A DNA stretch of 64,000 nt, taken from positions 2,108,001 through 2,172,000 of the forward strand of contig OZ004587.1 in the NCBI GenBank assembly GCA_963924555.1, in the 5' to 3' direction. The DNA comes from Crambe crambe. Taxonomy: Eukaryota > Porifera > Demospongiae > Poecilosclerida > Crambeidae. Each line of letters begins with the position of its first letter. Position 1 is the stretch's first letter. The translations under genes and the position numbers were made by a program. The notes below the pieces were generated by a model. It worked only from the letters and a program-made list of their open reading frames with translations. It was not told where the DNA came from and ran no database searches. This document shows, piece by piece, positions 35,101 to 47,026 of this stretch.

Positions 35101-37397
35101 CATACCATCTGCAAAGATCGATTTAAAAAGGAGGGCCTGGGGCTGAGGCTAGACAATCATCAGTTTCAAGTGGTAAAATGTGAACTTTGACATTAAAATA
35201 ATAATGCTGGAGAGACTGAGAGATGGCCAGTGGCTGAGAACAAGGGGTCAAAGGAGAGAAGGGAGGAGTCACACAGACACTATTAGTAACCCATTGAGAT
35301 TGCAGAATATTTGAATGCATGTAGTCAAGATTAATTTTATTAAAAGGAGGGAGTGCTGAGATAGTAAACTATGCACTATGCTTTCCACTCCTACAAGTCA
35401 ACCACACAAGAGCTACGTCAGTTTCCTCAACACAGTACAAGTCTACCACTGTGAAGACCACACCCATCCTTCTACCCACATTGGATTTATTTTCCGAATT
35501 ATGGGGATTTAATGCAAAAGATTTTGAAGAAATTGAAAGTGGTGAATTTAAGGAAGTAGGTGATTTTGGGGGTGGTATTGTTTATGGTGTTGTTATTATA
35601 TGTCGATGAGTTTTATCTCTTTATAAGAGTTAGTCGTATCATCCACACAGTAGGTGAGATAAACCTGTTGGACACTATTGAGGATCATGTGACTTGGAGG
35701 AAAGGCTTATCAATACCCAATTATAACTTGCATCCATTCTATAGGTAACCTTCTGACATGGCACTCTTGCCACACCAGTAAACAACAGTCAAGTGATCAG
35801 TGTCAGATCAAAAACTGGTACAACCAGTTATAACACCAGCTGATTCACTAAGGTCAACATGATTGCTTCTCAAGTGGTTTGATTGTACTGCCTAATGCTC
35901 AAATGGTAAGTATTTGACTGATGACTACTTTATGCTCTGTTGTATGTTCAGAACATTTTCCACTGCTGGAGCACTTTAATATGGTGAATCTCTTAGCTAT
36001 CACTATACCTGCTATAGTTTACATTGCTGTTGACTGCTGCAAAGGACGTGGCCACTACATTGTCACTCATTCACAAGATAGTATAGTCTAATCTGGAGTA
36101 GTGGCGACCCTTACCAACCAAGCACTTCCGATGGTTTGGTAAGGGTCGTGGAGTATCACGTGGGATGGAAAAAACTACATGAGTACAGTACAGCTAGCTC
36201 TACAGTGCTAAAAAAGAGCCCGGGGATAATGACCTGTTCAAGGTAAATGCACAGCATAATAATCAGTGTAATAGATTAGATTGTCCCGTACACACCTTTA
36301 ATAAGGTTCTAGGGTCTTAGACTTTGATCATTGTACACTGTCTTGGACCTCCTCAGTGGTCCCACTCAGATTCTAATTGATTGGCTGAAAGCACATGCAT
36401 TGCTGCTGGATTTCTCAGTAACAAGCTACCTATAACCTTTGAACCCCCTTATGTATGTTAGATGAATTTATGTTGAGGGTGAAACATTCAGAGGTTTTTG
36501 GTTCTTTATTGGATGCCATAACTAACCAATATCCTGTCCCATAAGCATCCATTAATACATCCATTAATACTCACATCTTACCAAATATACCTTGTCATTC
36601 ATCATATAAAAATCCATGGAAATTTAAATCTCCCATATACAATTCACAACATTATAAATCAATGTCTATTTCTCTATAGTTCCTGTCCTTCAACCATAAT
36701 GAGCCACTTAGTAACCGTACTTCCACTGCTTGGACCTGGTCATCAAAAAATCGAAGGTACAGTGAATCAACTACATCTCACTCTACTTAAATAAAAGGTG
36801 ATACATGGTTGGAACAAAAGCTAAGCTGTTACTAAAAATGAGCAAAAACAGGTCAAGATTTGCTTCCAATGGGTTGAGCATCTCATCCCTACATGTTTTG
36901 AAGACAATGATTTTAAGATTTGCAGTTCCCTAGGACTTACCACCACAAAGGGCAGTAAATTACTTATTTAACGGATTTCCCTGCCCTATTTTGACAGAAT
37001 TGAAATAAATTTAAACTTGTATATTCTCAGTATACTGCTGTTCATCTTTGTATACTAGATCCCAGTATACTCCTGTTTCTCTGTATACTAGAACACATGA
37101 CCATATAAACATGATGCATAGTATACTGAGGTAGTTTATGTTTAAGTTTATTTTGTCCTGCCTGCCTATAAGAAGGAGAAAAAATCCGTTAAACAAGTGA
37201 TTTGTTTGGAACTGCCTAATAATGACAGTTGCTTCTGGTTTGACTGTTAACATTCACAATACATTTAGTGGGAAATGTTTGAGGAGGTGGTTTTATAAAA
37301 ATTAAATTTCTCCCCCATGAGAATTTCCTGCTATGCAGTAATTATTGTATTCATGGAAATTCTCTACCTGTTAACTTGTGTACATTATGACTGTTAG

Positions 37398-37536
37398 GTT
37401 CTGGGAGAGGCAGGTGTCTTGATCACTACCCATGCCAAGAATGGAGAGATTGATGAGTTCAGCAAAGCAGTGGACAGTACAGCCAATTCAGTGTACCAAC
37501 TGACAGAAGCCAGTCCTCAGGCTGCATGTGTACTTG
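37398..37536 (+). pseudogene. Talin-tail-like exon alpha, copy B
   Basis: It is near-identical to 1310-1448 (TEVSPQ reads TEASPQ here), with the same splice sites and an open frame of 46 codons. Confidence 0.55.
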
Positions 37537-37940
37537 GTGGGTATAGCCGACTCAAATAATACTGCTACCACTCCATGACTTGCAGACCACACACAGAGCC
37601 TAGATTACAGGTAAATCACATCACCCAGTACATATATGCATGACTATAGTAGCTTCTTCTTCATCATCATCATCTTCTTCTTCTTCTTCTTCTTTAAGTT
37701 TTGTTTAATAATAAAATTGTGCTAAATCATCCTGCTTCTTATGCCACCCCTGAAGGTCTCATACTTAGTATGAAGAGAGATGTAAATGTGGACTCCATAA
37801 TAATTCCTACAAGGGTCCATCCAAATAATGGACCAGTTACAATAATACGTACCTGCTATTGAATCCCTCCCCTTTAATAGGAAAAGCCTTTTATATAGTG
37901 CCCCTGTCCCATGTGTTTTAACAATGTGTTTGTACTGTAG

Positions 37941-38028
37941 ATGGCTGGTGCAGCTGTGAAGAAGACAACTGAAACCAGCTCAGCAAGCCTCTGCCAATGT
38001 AACTGATGAAGATACTACTAAAATCAAG
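37941..38028 (+). pseudogene. Talin-tail exon beta, copy B1 (frameshifted)
   Basis: This is the longest beta exon, 88 nt, with splice sites intact. It reads MAGAAVKKTTETSSAS, but a shift inside the exon leads to TGA before the DEDTTKIK block, which is present in another frame. Confidence 0.6.
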
Positions 38029-38083
38029 GTATGTATGTGTACATGAAACAATTAAACCTGCAGCTGTTTGAATACCTGCCCTT

Positions 38084-38111
38084 GGGGGGGGGGGGGGGGG
38101 GGGGGGGGGGG
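38084..38111 (+). repeat. 28-base G run present only in copy B
   Basis: In copy A the corresponding spot near 1,970 has no G run, so it was gained in copy B or lost from A. Confidence 0.85.
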
Positions 38112-39049
38112 TCGGACAAGCTTTTTGTAAAATTGGCTTAACCTTTTTTCTGAGTCTGAATCTCCAAAACAGGATGGGGATCAATTGGGTTCATTCCCTT
38201 TTCATAAATCTACTTATCTACGGTCCAATTTGAGTCCGTTCAAAGTGTACACACCTCAAGGAATAGCACCTTCAAAGAATTCTATATGTGAATAAAAAGT
38301 GCCTACTCAGCAATAATAGACCTTGTAGTAGGCTTGTACCCCCTGACTCTGCCTGATTCAACACCTTACACATGCTTCAGAACTTCAGAATAACGCTTTC
38401 ATATCTTTCCAAAGATTTTGGCATGTAGATTACATCATCATCTCTCAAGAGAGAGTAAATTATCGTTATTAGGCACACCTCATTCATAAACACTGTTAGT
38501 CGCTGGTTAATTGTCTTGTTGCTTCATCATGCAATCTCACTGTTGGACACATACTGCTTGTTAACAGCAGTGGTGTGCTTTTATTATGTGAATAATTTCT
38601 TAGTTTGTTGATTGGACTATGAGACAGGTACCTAGGGACTAGGGTATGTAATTTGCTCATTCAGGAAATGATCTTATAGTAAATTAGCTTATACATAAAA
38701 TTATGCTTTTAAAAAATTTACTCCATTTATGGTGGGCATTATATTGAGATCAAGGTATGCACACATCAAACAAACCTCTTAAAATTCTAGCTGCTGAAGA
38801 ATATTCTACCCCCAGCCTTCAGGGTTTCAGGATGCATCCCCCCATATCTGTGACTTCCTTACTATATCTGTTGGGCCACTCGTATGGTATCAAAGGTAAT
38901 CTTTATATATAGACGGCAAATTTATTTTCTATTGATGACATTTGGTGCAGTTGTTGCTGACTGTTGCCTTAGATATCCTGGAATGGCATCTTAAACCATC
39001 CACATGCATCGGGTGGTCCTAATACACACTGGTAGGGTAACTGTGGATA

Positions 39050-39330
39050 ATTGCTGGTATTTCACATATCCCAAGAGATACTACACATACTATGTGCCAT
39101 TGTGGCATATACTTTGCATATCCTAGGATACTCCTTGGGATACTCCCCTTATACCCTCTGGCAGATTATCTATGGACCTGGGATATTTGCTCATCCCAGT
39201 ATACTACTGGGATACTACACATACATACACTGCAACCTCTTTTCACTGACAGAGTACGTATGTAGAGGCACCCGAGATACGTCCATTCCAGGACACTCCT
39301 AGGATACTATACATACACTGTGGTATATCT
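39050..39330 (+). repeat. GGATACT minisatellite, copy B
   Basis: This is the duplicate of 2935-3215. Related short arrays lie at 43,050-43,140 and 44,200-44,300. Confidence 0.7.
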
Positions 39331-40426
39331 CCACCACTGGTAGGATATACCTTGACCTGTCTGATTCAATACCTTACACACAACTTCATTTTGAAATCTG
39401 TCCAAAGATTTTAGTAGGTTACTCCATTGACTCATCAGAGAGTTATCACTCATACGATCGTTATTAGGCACACCTTGCTTATAAACACAATTAGTTTGTC
39501 GCTGGTTAACTAATTTTCTTGTTGCTCTAGTTGTTCATTTGAACTCCCTTTGCTTATGCTCCTTAATTCTAGCTTATTTTTATTTATCTTCCCAGCCATT
39601 TGCTAAACTTACCTCACTTGAAAGTGCATCCTTTGCAGCCTTACCATGAATAATGCCCACCTGGCCAAAATGAAACCTGCTAAGAGCAGTGGTTTGCTAT
39701 GTGGATTATGGACATATAGTTGTTGATTGGACTATGAGACAGGTACCTGGGGACTGGGGTATGTAATGTATTAACTCATTCAGGAAGTGATCAAGTGAAT
39801 GAACTGATCACTATGTTATGCTTTAATAGTAGGCATTATAATAACAAAGATGATTATTTCATCACATCAGTGTAGGGGGAGTGAAGCTCATATTATGTGG
39901 TAACAATGGTAATTCAGTATTTCTCGTTGTGGCATGGGACAGGTACCTGGGGACTGGGGTATGTGATGTATTTGCTCATTCAGGAAGTGAACTGAGTACA
40001 ATGCTATGTTTTTTAATGGTAGGCATTATAATAATAAAGATGATTGTTTCAGTGTAGGGGGGAGAAAGTCCCATGCACTTTCTAGATATTAATTATTGAG
40101 TTTTCCAATAACAAGTAGTACAAGTTAAGATGAAATCATTCTGTGCATATGTATGCTTTTGTTGGTGTTTGTACAGCAATAATTTCCATCCTTAGTGAAT
40201 GAGAGAGAGGCATGAGGTGTCCCATTAGCCACTACTCCAATACTTTATCAGAACTCCCCCAACTATCAACAGTGACAAAATGGCTCTAGCAATCAGCCAG
40301 TAATGAGCTGCACACATCCACTGGTCCTTACTCTTAGCTTTCTTCCTGACCAATAATGGAATCTATGTAGTATGTAGTATGTAGTACCTCTTGCCACAGG
40401 TGAAACAAATCATATCGTCCAGTGCA

Positions 40427-40924
40427 TACCTTAAGGTGGGTATTATTGGCGGCTACTAATTTTAGCGTTCTAAGGGGATACTGTTATTATTTTTAGCTAT
40501 TTTGAGCTTTTGTAATAACTATTTTTAAATGTAATTTCGTATGAAGTTGCTTCAAGAATACTAGGCATGAACAGTACAATGCATTATTGTGTCAGTAACT
40601 ATCATTGGAGAGTTAGTTTTTGTAGATTGAACAAAAAGGATCTTCACTGGAAATAGAGATACTTCAATCTATCACACCTGTCACTCCTGCCTTTTTCCAC
40701 CCTACTGCTGCCATTCTTGAGTCCATGAAATCAGAAAATATCTGAAACAGCTTCTGATGAATACAACAGCGATCTAGCTAGCTAGCTAACTCCGCAAGGA
40801 CACTCAAACAGCTAGCAGTTTTTGTTCAATATTACTTCTAATTATACGAAATTTTATTATTAGCTTGTACTTATAATTATTATCGAATAAATTAATAATT
40901 TGCCAATAAGACCACCTTAAGGTA
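40427..40924. mobile_element. MITE with TACCTTAAGG terminal inverted repeats, copy B
   Basis: This is the counterpart of 4324-4831 in the second duplication copy, with a short internal deletion and a slightly damaged right end. Confidence 0.75.
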
Positions 40925-41181
40925 CATCCACTGCTTTTCATACATAAGTATTATTAATTTGTTGTGGTTTATTTATTTTGATAGTGGAGAATGAGTTGTT
41001 ATTACTAGTTGGTTGGCAGGAGATTACAGGTACATACTCGTAACACAATCCAGGAACTTATGGAATAATAGATTCATTCAAAGAGGTAGGCACAACCTTA
41101 CTATTGAATTCCCTCTCCATTAATACAAAAGTGCAGCCCTACCCCTATCCTATGTGTTTTAACAATGTGTTTATACTGTAG

Positions 41182-41250
41182 ATGACTGATGTAGCTGTGA
41201 AGAAGACCACTACCATCAATGTAATTGATGAAGATACTACTGAGATCAAG
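41182..41250 (+). pseudogene. Talin-tail exon beta, copy B2 (open)
   Basis: It has the same open, internally deleted form as 5089-5157 (VAVKKTTTINVIDEDTTEIK). It is followed within 220 bp by a terminal gamma exon, so beta-gamma could in principle be spliced. Confidence 0.6.
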
Positions 41251-41466
41251 GTATATATGTATGTGTACATTAAACAAACCTCTTAAAATTCCAGCTGTTC
41301 AACTTGTGCTGAAGTATAGTCAACCTCCAACTTTCCTTAATCCGAGGGGACACCCTCATTAAATTCATTCTGTTGTCTCAATTACCAATCAATGAGGTCT
41401 CAGACTATGATGGAGAAGGTGATGTAACCCTCGATTCAAACATATCTTCCCATTTCCATGGTTCAG

Positions 41467-41574
41467 GTGAAGGGGTGTGTGATGGAGGATTTCCGAAAGG
41501 AGCTGGAGTTGCAGGAAAGGATGGCTAAAATGCAGCGAGAGCTGGAACTGGCCAAGGAGCAGATACGTGAATAG
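41467..41574 (+). pseudogene. Talin-tail terminal exon gamma, copy B1
   Basis: The acceptor is CCATGGTTCAG and the frame is open: VKGCVMEDFRKELELQERMA, KMQRELELAKEQIRE, TAG. This is the dimerisation helix at the very C terminus of talin-type I/LWEQ proteins (compare E-L-E-E-A-R-K-K-L-A-x-I-R in animals). It ends a few residues earlier than the other open copy. Confidence 0.68.
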
Positions 41575-41603
41575 CTGCTTTTAAAAATTACTCCATTTAT
41601 GGT

Positions 41604-41634
41604 GGATTGAGGTTCTGCCCCCTCCCCCCTCCCC

Positions 41635-41668
<34 letters not shown>

Positions 41669-41690
41669 GTATAATCCTAAATGAAACCCT
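41604..41690 (+). repeat. Insertion with a 31-base C run in copy B
   Basis: The related sequence at 2,590-2,620 reads TACTCCATTTATGGTGGGCA without interruption. Here GGT is duplicated around an ~85-bp insert with C at 41,636-41,666. Confidence 0.75.
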
Positions 41691-41735
41691 GGTGGGCATT
41701 ATACTGTGGGTTTTAACAATGTGCTTATACTGTAG

Positions 41736-41799
41736 ATGGTTGGTGCAGCTGTGAAGAAGGTCACTGAGATATTAGTGAAAGCAGCTCAATACTGACAAG
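41736..41799 (+). pseudogene. Talin-tail exon beta, copy B3 (truncated)
   Basis: The acceptor ACTGTAG is intact. It reads MVGAAVKKVTEILVKAAQY, then TGA. The acidic 3' half is missing, and the exon ends at GTATAC. Confidence 0.55.
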
Positions 41800-42617
41800 G
41801 TATACGCACACATCAAACAAACCTCTTAAAATTCCAGCTGCTAAAGAATACTCTATCCTCAGCCTTCAGGGTTTCATGAATTGAATTGAGACATTTAGGG
41901 AATGATCCCCATATCTGTGACTCCTTCACTTTCTTACTCTATCTGTCAGACCACTTGTATGGTGTCTGTGCTGTATGTAGAAAGGTTTATTAGTATAAAG
42001 GCAAATGTATTTTCTATTGATGACATTTGCTGCAGTAGTTGCTGACTATTCCCAAGGACATGGCAATTGCTTTAGGATCGAGATCTGATAGGCACATGCC
42101 ACTCGTACTGCCACGGGCAAGAAAGTGTCCAGGACCCTACCTTGGACAAACTGAAGACGTCTGTTAATTAAGGTTGGTATGCATGCTTCTGATGTGATCC
42201 ACTATAATTATAATTATGGTGCTCTTTATCTGGAAAATAATTACAAATATTTTCGCCCTTAGCTAATATTTCTTCCCTGCTGCTAAAGGCAGTGAAGAAA
42301 GGGAGTTAGATCCCCATGGATTGATGCCATGGATTGATGATGCTCAGTTGGAGAGATATGACTTGATCCAGTGACCTCCTGTTTCTGCACTCTCCACCCC
42401 TGCAGATCTCACATGTAGTACAAAGGTATAAAAGATATGTAAATGTGGACTCCATAATTATACATCTTTTTCCTGGTCCATCCATGCAAGTGTGTAATGA
42501 CAATAATACCTGCTATTGAATCCCCTCCCCTTTAATAGGAAAAGCCTTTTATATAGTGGCCCTGTCCCACTCATGTCCAAGTTTGCCATCATAATCCTCC
42601 ATGTGTCTGTACTGTAG

Positions 42618-42698
42618 GTGGTGCAGCTGTGAAGAAGGCCACTGAGACATCAGTGAAAGCAACTCAACAAGTCTTTGCCAATGTAACTCTACTAAGAT
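42618..42698 (+). pseudogene. Talin-tail exon beta, copy B4 (3' end lost)
   Basis: The acceptor is ACTGTAG. The frame AVKKATETSVKATQQVFANV is the best-preserved version of the first half of this exon. It then diverges at LLR to a stop, with the donor destroyed where a GGATACT-type minisatellite begins. Confidence 0.6.
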
Positions 42699-42699
42699 A

Positions 42700-42920
42700 G
42701 TATATGCCACAGAGTATGTGTAGTATCCCACTGGGATGGGCAAACTATCCCAGGTATCCATAGATACTCTGCCAGTGGGTATATATATGGGGAGTATCCC
42801 AGTAGTATCCAAGGAGTATCCTGGAATGGGTAAAGTATATATCACAGAGTATGTGTAGTATCTCCTGGGATATGTGAAGTATCCCAGCAGTTATCCACAG
42901 ATACTCTACTAATGTGTACG
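42700..42920 (-). repeat. GGATACT minisatellite in reverse orientation
   Basis: The units read AGTATCCCAGTAGTATCC, i.e. the reverse complement of the arrays at 2,935 and 39,050. The array starts where the beta exon at 42618 loses its donor. Confidence 0.7.
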
Positions 42921-43227
42921 CATATGACCAATTGGCCACCTGGATGCACCAATACATTTGAAGAGGGATGTCCCCTCTGGACTATACACCAGCACAAGTT
43001 AAACAGCTGGAAATAAGTTTGTACACATACGTATTATACCCTGCTTTGCCCATTCCAGGATACTCCTGGGATACTCATACCCACTGGCAGAATATCTATG
43101 GATACCTGCCCATCCCAGTGGGATACTACACATGCGTACACTGCAGCACATGTATGTATCTTTAACTTTGCTGGAGATTTGACTTGAGGCCAACTGTTAT
43201 TATTTTCCCTCTCCTCTGTACATGTAG

Positions 43228-43326
43228 CATGCAGATGAAGGCAGATTCTTCAAGTGGTTAAGAATATTGCTAGGGAAGAGCAAGCTCAGCTGCAACCCCA
43301 AATCAGAGGATGGACTCATCTCAGCT
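43228..43326 (+). pseudogene. Talin-tail exon epsilon (upstream of delta)
   Basis: The acceptor is TACATGTAG and the donor GTGAGT, open for 33 codons, ending KLSCNPKSEDGLISA. In talin the W-S-E-G-L-I-S-A-A motif immediately precedes the A-A-T-N-N-L-C-E-A-A-N segment, just as this exon precedes delta at 43484. It was seen only once in the window. Confidence 0.6.
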
Positions 43327-43483
43327 GTGAGTAGATACAAGTATTGTTTATTGAATTAATTTGTTGTGGTTTGTTTGTTTTGATAGTGAAGAATGAGTTG
43401 TTATTACTAGTTGGTTGGCAGTTGTGACTATGTAAACTCTTATTATGCAATTGGTGTGATTAGGTATTGTTTCGTGTGTGCAG

Positions 43484-43637
43484 GCTAAGCTGGTTGCCAG
43501 TGTTATGTGAAGCTGCCAATGGAGTGGTGCAAGGTCAGGCTCAGGGATAGTGGCTATCAAGGCTGTTGCCTCTCCTCTACTGCTCAGCTGCTCAATGCCT
43601 ATCAGGTGAAGGCTGACGGAACAACAGGAGATTACAG
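43484..43637 (+). pseudogene. Talin-tail exon delta, copy B1
   Basis: The exon starts AKLVAS, then a deletion shifts the frame. CEAANGVVQGQAQG is readable in a second frame (talin C-E-A-A-N-x-x-V-Q-G) and STAQLLNAYQVKAD in a third. Splice sites are intact. It keeps more of the talin motif than the A copy but is not translatable as it stands. Confidence 0.68.
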
Positions 43638-43961
43638 GTACATACTCATAACAGAATTTTGTATAGTATACATGCGATATGCATGAGTTGTATAAGAGGA
43701 ATAATACATGTCTGATGACCCCTTACCAATTATAAAGAAAATTCTTTTTGGGGCATTTCAAGGTCTAAAAATGAGTAGAATTGATCAAAATTGCAGCAAG
43801 GAAATTGTCCAGTAAATTGGCCTCATATTTTTTCCAGAAACTTAATAATAGATTCATTCAAAGAGGTAGGCACAACCTTACTATTGAATTCCCTCTCCAT
43901 TAATACAAAAGTGCAGCCCTACCCCTATCCTATGTGTTTTAACAATGTGTTTATACTGTAG

Positions 43962-44030
43962 ATGACTGATGTAGCTGTGAAGAAGACCACTACCATCAAT
44001 GTAATTGATGGAGATACTACTGAGATCAAG
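43962..44030 (+). pseudogene. Talin-tail exon beta, copy B5 (open)
   Basis: It is the same open short form as 5089-5157, with one change in the acidic stretch (GDTTEIK for EDTTEIK). The flanks also match copy A from about 43,845 to 44,560. Confidence 0.6.
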
Positions 44031-44388
44031 GTATATACGTATGTGTATATTAAACAAACCTCTTAAAATTCCAGCTGTTCAACTTGTGCTGAAGTATAGT
44101 CAACCTCCAACTTTCCTTAATCTGAGGGGACACCCCTCATCAAATTTATCAGTGGAGGTACTTACCCAATTACCTTTTCATACATGTGGAATACTTTGCT
44201 CCTTGGATACTACACAGCATGTCCCCATGTTCCCTGCTGGCAGAGTATCTATGTTCACCAGGATACTCCTGGGATACTACACATACACTGTGGTGTATTC
44301 CCACATAACCTCTGTATATGTGTTTATGATTGGGGATGGAGTTTTGACTGTCTCAATTCAAATGAGTGAATGGTTTTTGTGTGTGCAG

Positions 44389-44544
44389 GCTAAACTGGTT
44401 GCCAGTGCTAGGAGCAATCTGTGTGAAGCTGCCAATATGGAGTGGTGAACAGTATAATGGCTACCAAGACTGTGACCTCTCCTCTACTGCTCAGCTGCTC
44501 AATGCCTATCAGGTGAAGGCTGATGGAACAATAGGAGATTACAG
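44389..44544 (+). pseudogene. Talin-tail exon delta, copy B2
   Basis: It is near-identical to 5516-5671, including the TGA after CEAANMEW and the shifted STAQLLNAYQVKAD block, so that damage predates the duplication or was spread by conversion. Confidence 0.65.
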
Positions 44545-44739
44545 GTACATACTCACAACACAATCTTGTACAGTACATATAATTATGTGACTGGTACTTG
44601 TTTGATGACCCCTTACCAATCCATAGATTTAGATTTACTTGTCATTGGAAGTTGTTGCAAAAGGGTAGGCACAACCTTGCTATTTGATCTCCTTCCCTTA
44701 AATTCAAAAAGCCTATAGTCCTGTCCCATGTCCCATGTG

Positions 44740-45508
44740 TTTGGCCTCGGCACCAAAGTGCCAAGGTGCAGTGCTGGAAGCGACTATGGTGGTACGTACG
44801 TTTCACGCGCACGAGCAATGATGCACGATGATGCGTGTCACGTGCATTAATTTAGCTCTAGCTAGCTAGACATACAGTACTAAAGACAAACAGACAGGCT
44901 CAGGCTCGCAGTCACTATGCGATAACTCTAGTGCTGATGCTTCTTGGCCGTCTTTGCCAACAATCAAGCCCATTATCACATGCAGAAAACTGACTAGTGA
45001 TCGTTTGAAGTGTCAAAGAGAGAGCCACGGTGAAGGAGAATCTCAGAACTAAGACTTTTGAGGCTTCCAAACAATGAGAGAATCCAGTACACATACAAGC
45101 TATGCTTGAGAATAACCATTAAACGGCAGTTCTAAATTGTTCAATAGCAAGAATACTGTGTAACTACAATATAAGCCATGTTGCTCAGTGCGCATTATTT
45201 GGAACTCTCCACAGAAAGAAAGCTGAGAGAAATATTTTGGCAACATTTTGTAGAAACATTTGACCCCACAAACCCCTGCATTTTTAATTATTTATGCCCA
45301 TGCAGCAAGTATTCAGCAATTCCAAACATAATCATCCTTGTAGGACTCTGGCTTCAAGCTGGTGATCCCTCAGTGTATCTTTATCGTCTCTTATATACCA
45401 CTGTCACGTCATATTCACTGTAAAGCATTTAAAATTAAAATGAAATAGCTAAATTTAGAAAGTTAAAAGTTGCACTGAAGTGCCTAGTCTTTTTAAAAGA
45501 CTAACTTG
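44740..45508 (+). other. Copy-B-specific insertion with an 81-codon frame
   Basis: Copy A passes directly from CCATGTGTTTTAACAATG to the beta exon (6,140-6,176), whereas copy B is interrupted for about 770 bp. The insert starts with a CpG-rich stretch (CACGCGCACGAGC) and holds a 45178-45423 plus-strand frame starting MLLSAHYLELSTERKLREIF that I do not recognise. No clear terminal repeats were seen. Confidence 0.55.
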
Positions 45509-45531
45509 TTAACATGTTTTTTCTGGTGCAG

Positions 45532-45602
45532 CTGTGAAGGTCACTGAGACATTAGTAAAAACCTTTACCAATGGAACTGACGATGATGCTACTATGATCA
45601 AG
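45532..45602 (+). pseudogene. Talin-tail exon beta, copy B6 (open)
   Basis: The acceptor is TTTTTCTGGTGCAG and the donor GTATGC. It is open: AVKVTETLVKTFTNGTDDDA then TMIK, phase 0 at the end. It is followed 200 bp later by the intact terminal exon 45800-45922, so this pair could encode a real C terminus. Confidence 0.6.
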
Positions 45603-45799
45603 GTATGCACACATTAGACAAACTTCTTAAAATTAGAACTACTGACTCTAATAGTCCACCCCCAAACTTCCTTAATCAGAGGGGACATACTCGTTCAATT
45701 CATTCTGTTGTCTCGATGACCCTTTACCAATCAATGAGGTCTCGGACTATGATGGAGAAGGTGACGTAACTCTTGATTCTTCCCATTTCCATGGTTCAG

Positions 45800-45922
45800 G
45801 TGAAGGGGTGTGTGATGGAGGATTTGCTGGAGGTGCAGGAAAGGATAGCTAAAATGCAGCGAGAGCTGGAACTGGCCAAGGAGCAGTTGTACAACATCCG
45901 AAAGGAGAGAGTCAAGCACTAA
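45800..45922 (+). CDS. Talin-type C-terminal exon gamma, intact copy
   Basis: This is a 123-nt open exon from acceptor CCATGGTTCAG to TAA: VKGCVMEDLLEVQERIAKMQ, RELELAKEQLYNIRKERVKH. The long amphipathic helix ending in L-x-x-I-R-K matches the dimerisation helix at the end of the talin I/LWEQ actin-binding module. It is the only gamma copy that is open to a natural-looking end, and it joins in phase 0 to the open beta exon at 45532-45602. Whether an expressed transcript uses it is unknown. Confidence 0.65.
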   Translation: MKGCVMEDLLEVQERIAKMQRELELAKEQLYNIRKERVKH

Positions 45923-47026
45923 GCCACACTCATCCCCTCAACATTATAGATTATCTTTATATTATTAATACATTTCTTTGTGGAACTGCTAGTAATAATT
46001 GTAGTGATGCTTTTTTGATGTTTGTTTTGTTTTGTTGGAGAAAGTATTGATGATTTCCTCATTGCAATCGTTAGCTGATAACTGTCTATAATTATTATGT
46101 TGTCTCTCAAAGAAATGAAAATGAAACCTTCCAAATGCCACCAAAGGGTCTACTCTGCTGTCAATTCTCTGGCCAGCACTGCTCCCATAGCTGCAACCAC
46201 AGTCCACTCCATTTACCCAAGAATGAACAATGGATGCTTCTCTAATCTCTACTGCTTTAATCTTCCACTGTGGTATTTAAATCTCTATGATAAAGTCTTT
46301 CTAATTACATTGTGATTAAGATGTTCCTCAATCAACACCCAATTATGATAATTATGACAAAATTTGTCACCAAATTAAAAATAATTATTGGAACCAAAAT
46401 GATTAGGTTTTAATTCCGCTTCAACATCATCTCCAAAACTATAAGGTATTTAATTAGAGGGACATCCTTAACATTAAAATGATATTGGTATACAGAGGGA
46501 CTGCAGTATGAACACAGCAGAGATTAGAGGGACTACTCATTGGGATTAAGTTATTTTCACAGTGGAGATCAGAGACATCCTCTTACATTAATTAATTAAT
46601 TTGCTGAATATCACAATAGTACAATTTCTTGTAAAGATTATTATTATATGCCACTTGAATGGATTATATTTTGAGTTTAGATTAGAAGGACTTCCTCATT
46701 AGGATATCAAGACAATTTCTGAGTAAGGTGATAATTATGATAGTCTTTGATAATGAAGCGCTGTCCAACAGTTAGTGCCAAAACTTTCAATTAACCACCA
46801 TTGATAAGAAAATTAATTATTAAAATATTTTGAATATTCACAAGCAAAATATTTAGAATGAGTGGGAGGTACAAAGTAAACTAAAGGAAAGGAGTGAAAA
46901 ATGAAATGGCATAAATAAAAACAGTTGCATATATACAAATAAAATAAAACTGTGAAAGGTGAAGTAAAATTAGAATAGAATATCATGGAACATTATAAAG
47001 ATAAAGAGTAGGAAAGTTATTGTTTA

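Larger units (their letters stand above)
32240..36065. other. Mostly unassigned sequence left of duplication copy B
   Basis: It contains a short GC-rich patch at 33,600-33,680 with a donor-like CAAAG/GTACGT on the minus strand (a possible 5' exon of the large gene, not provable here), a T23-G21 tract at 35,016-35,059, and no recognised coding sequence besides the weak frame at 33,895. Confidence 0.45.

Noticed and set aside
41463..41699. Minus-strand frame with poly-Gly
   Set aside because: It is a translation of the C run and of the antisense of a talin-tail exon.
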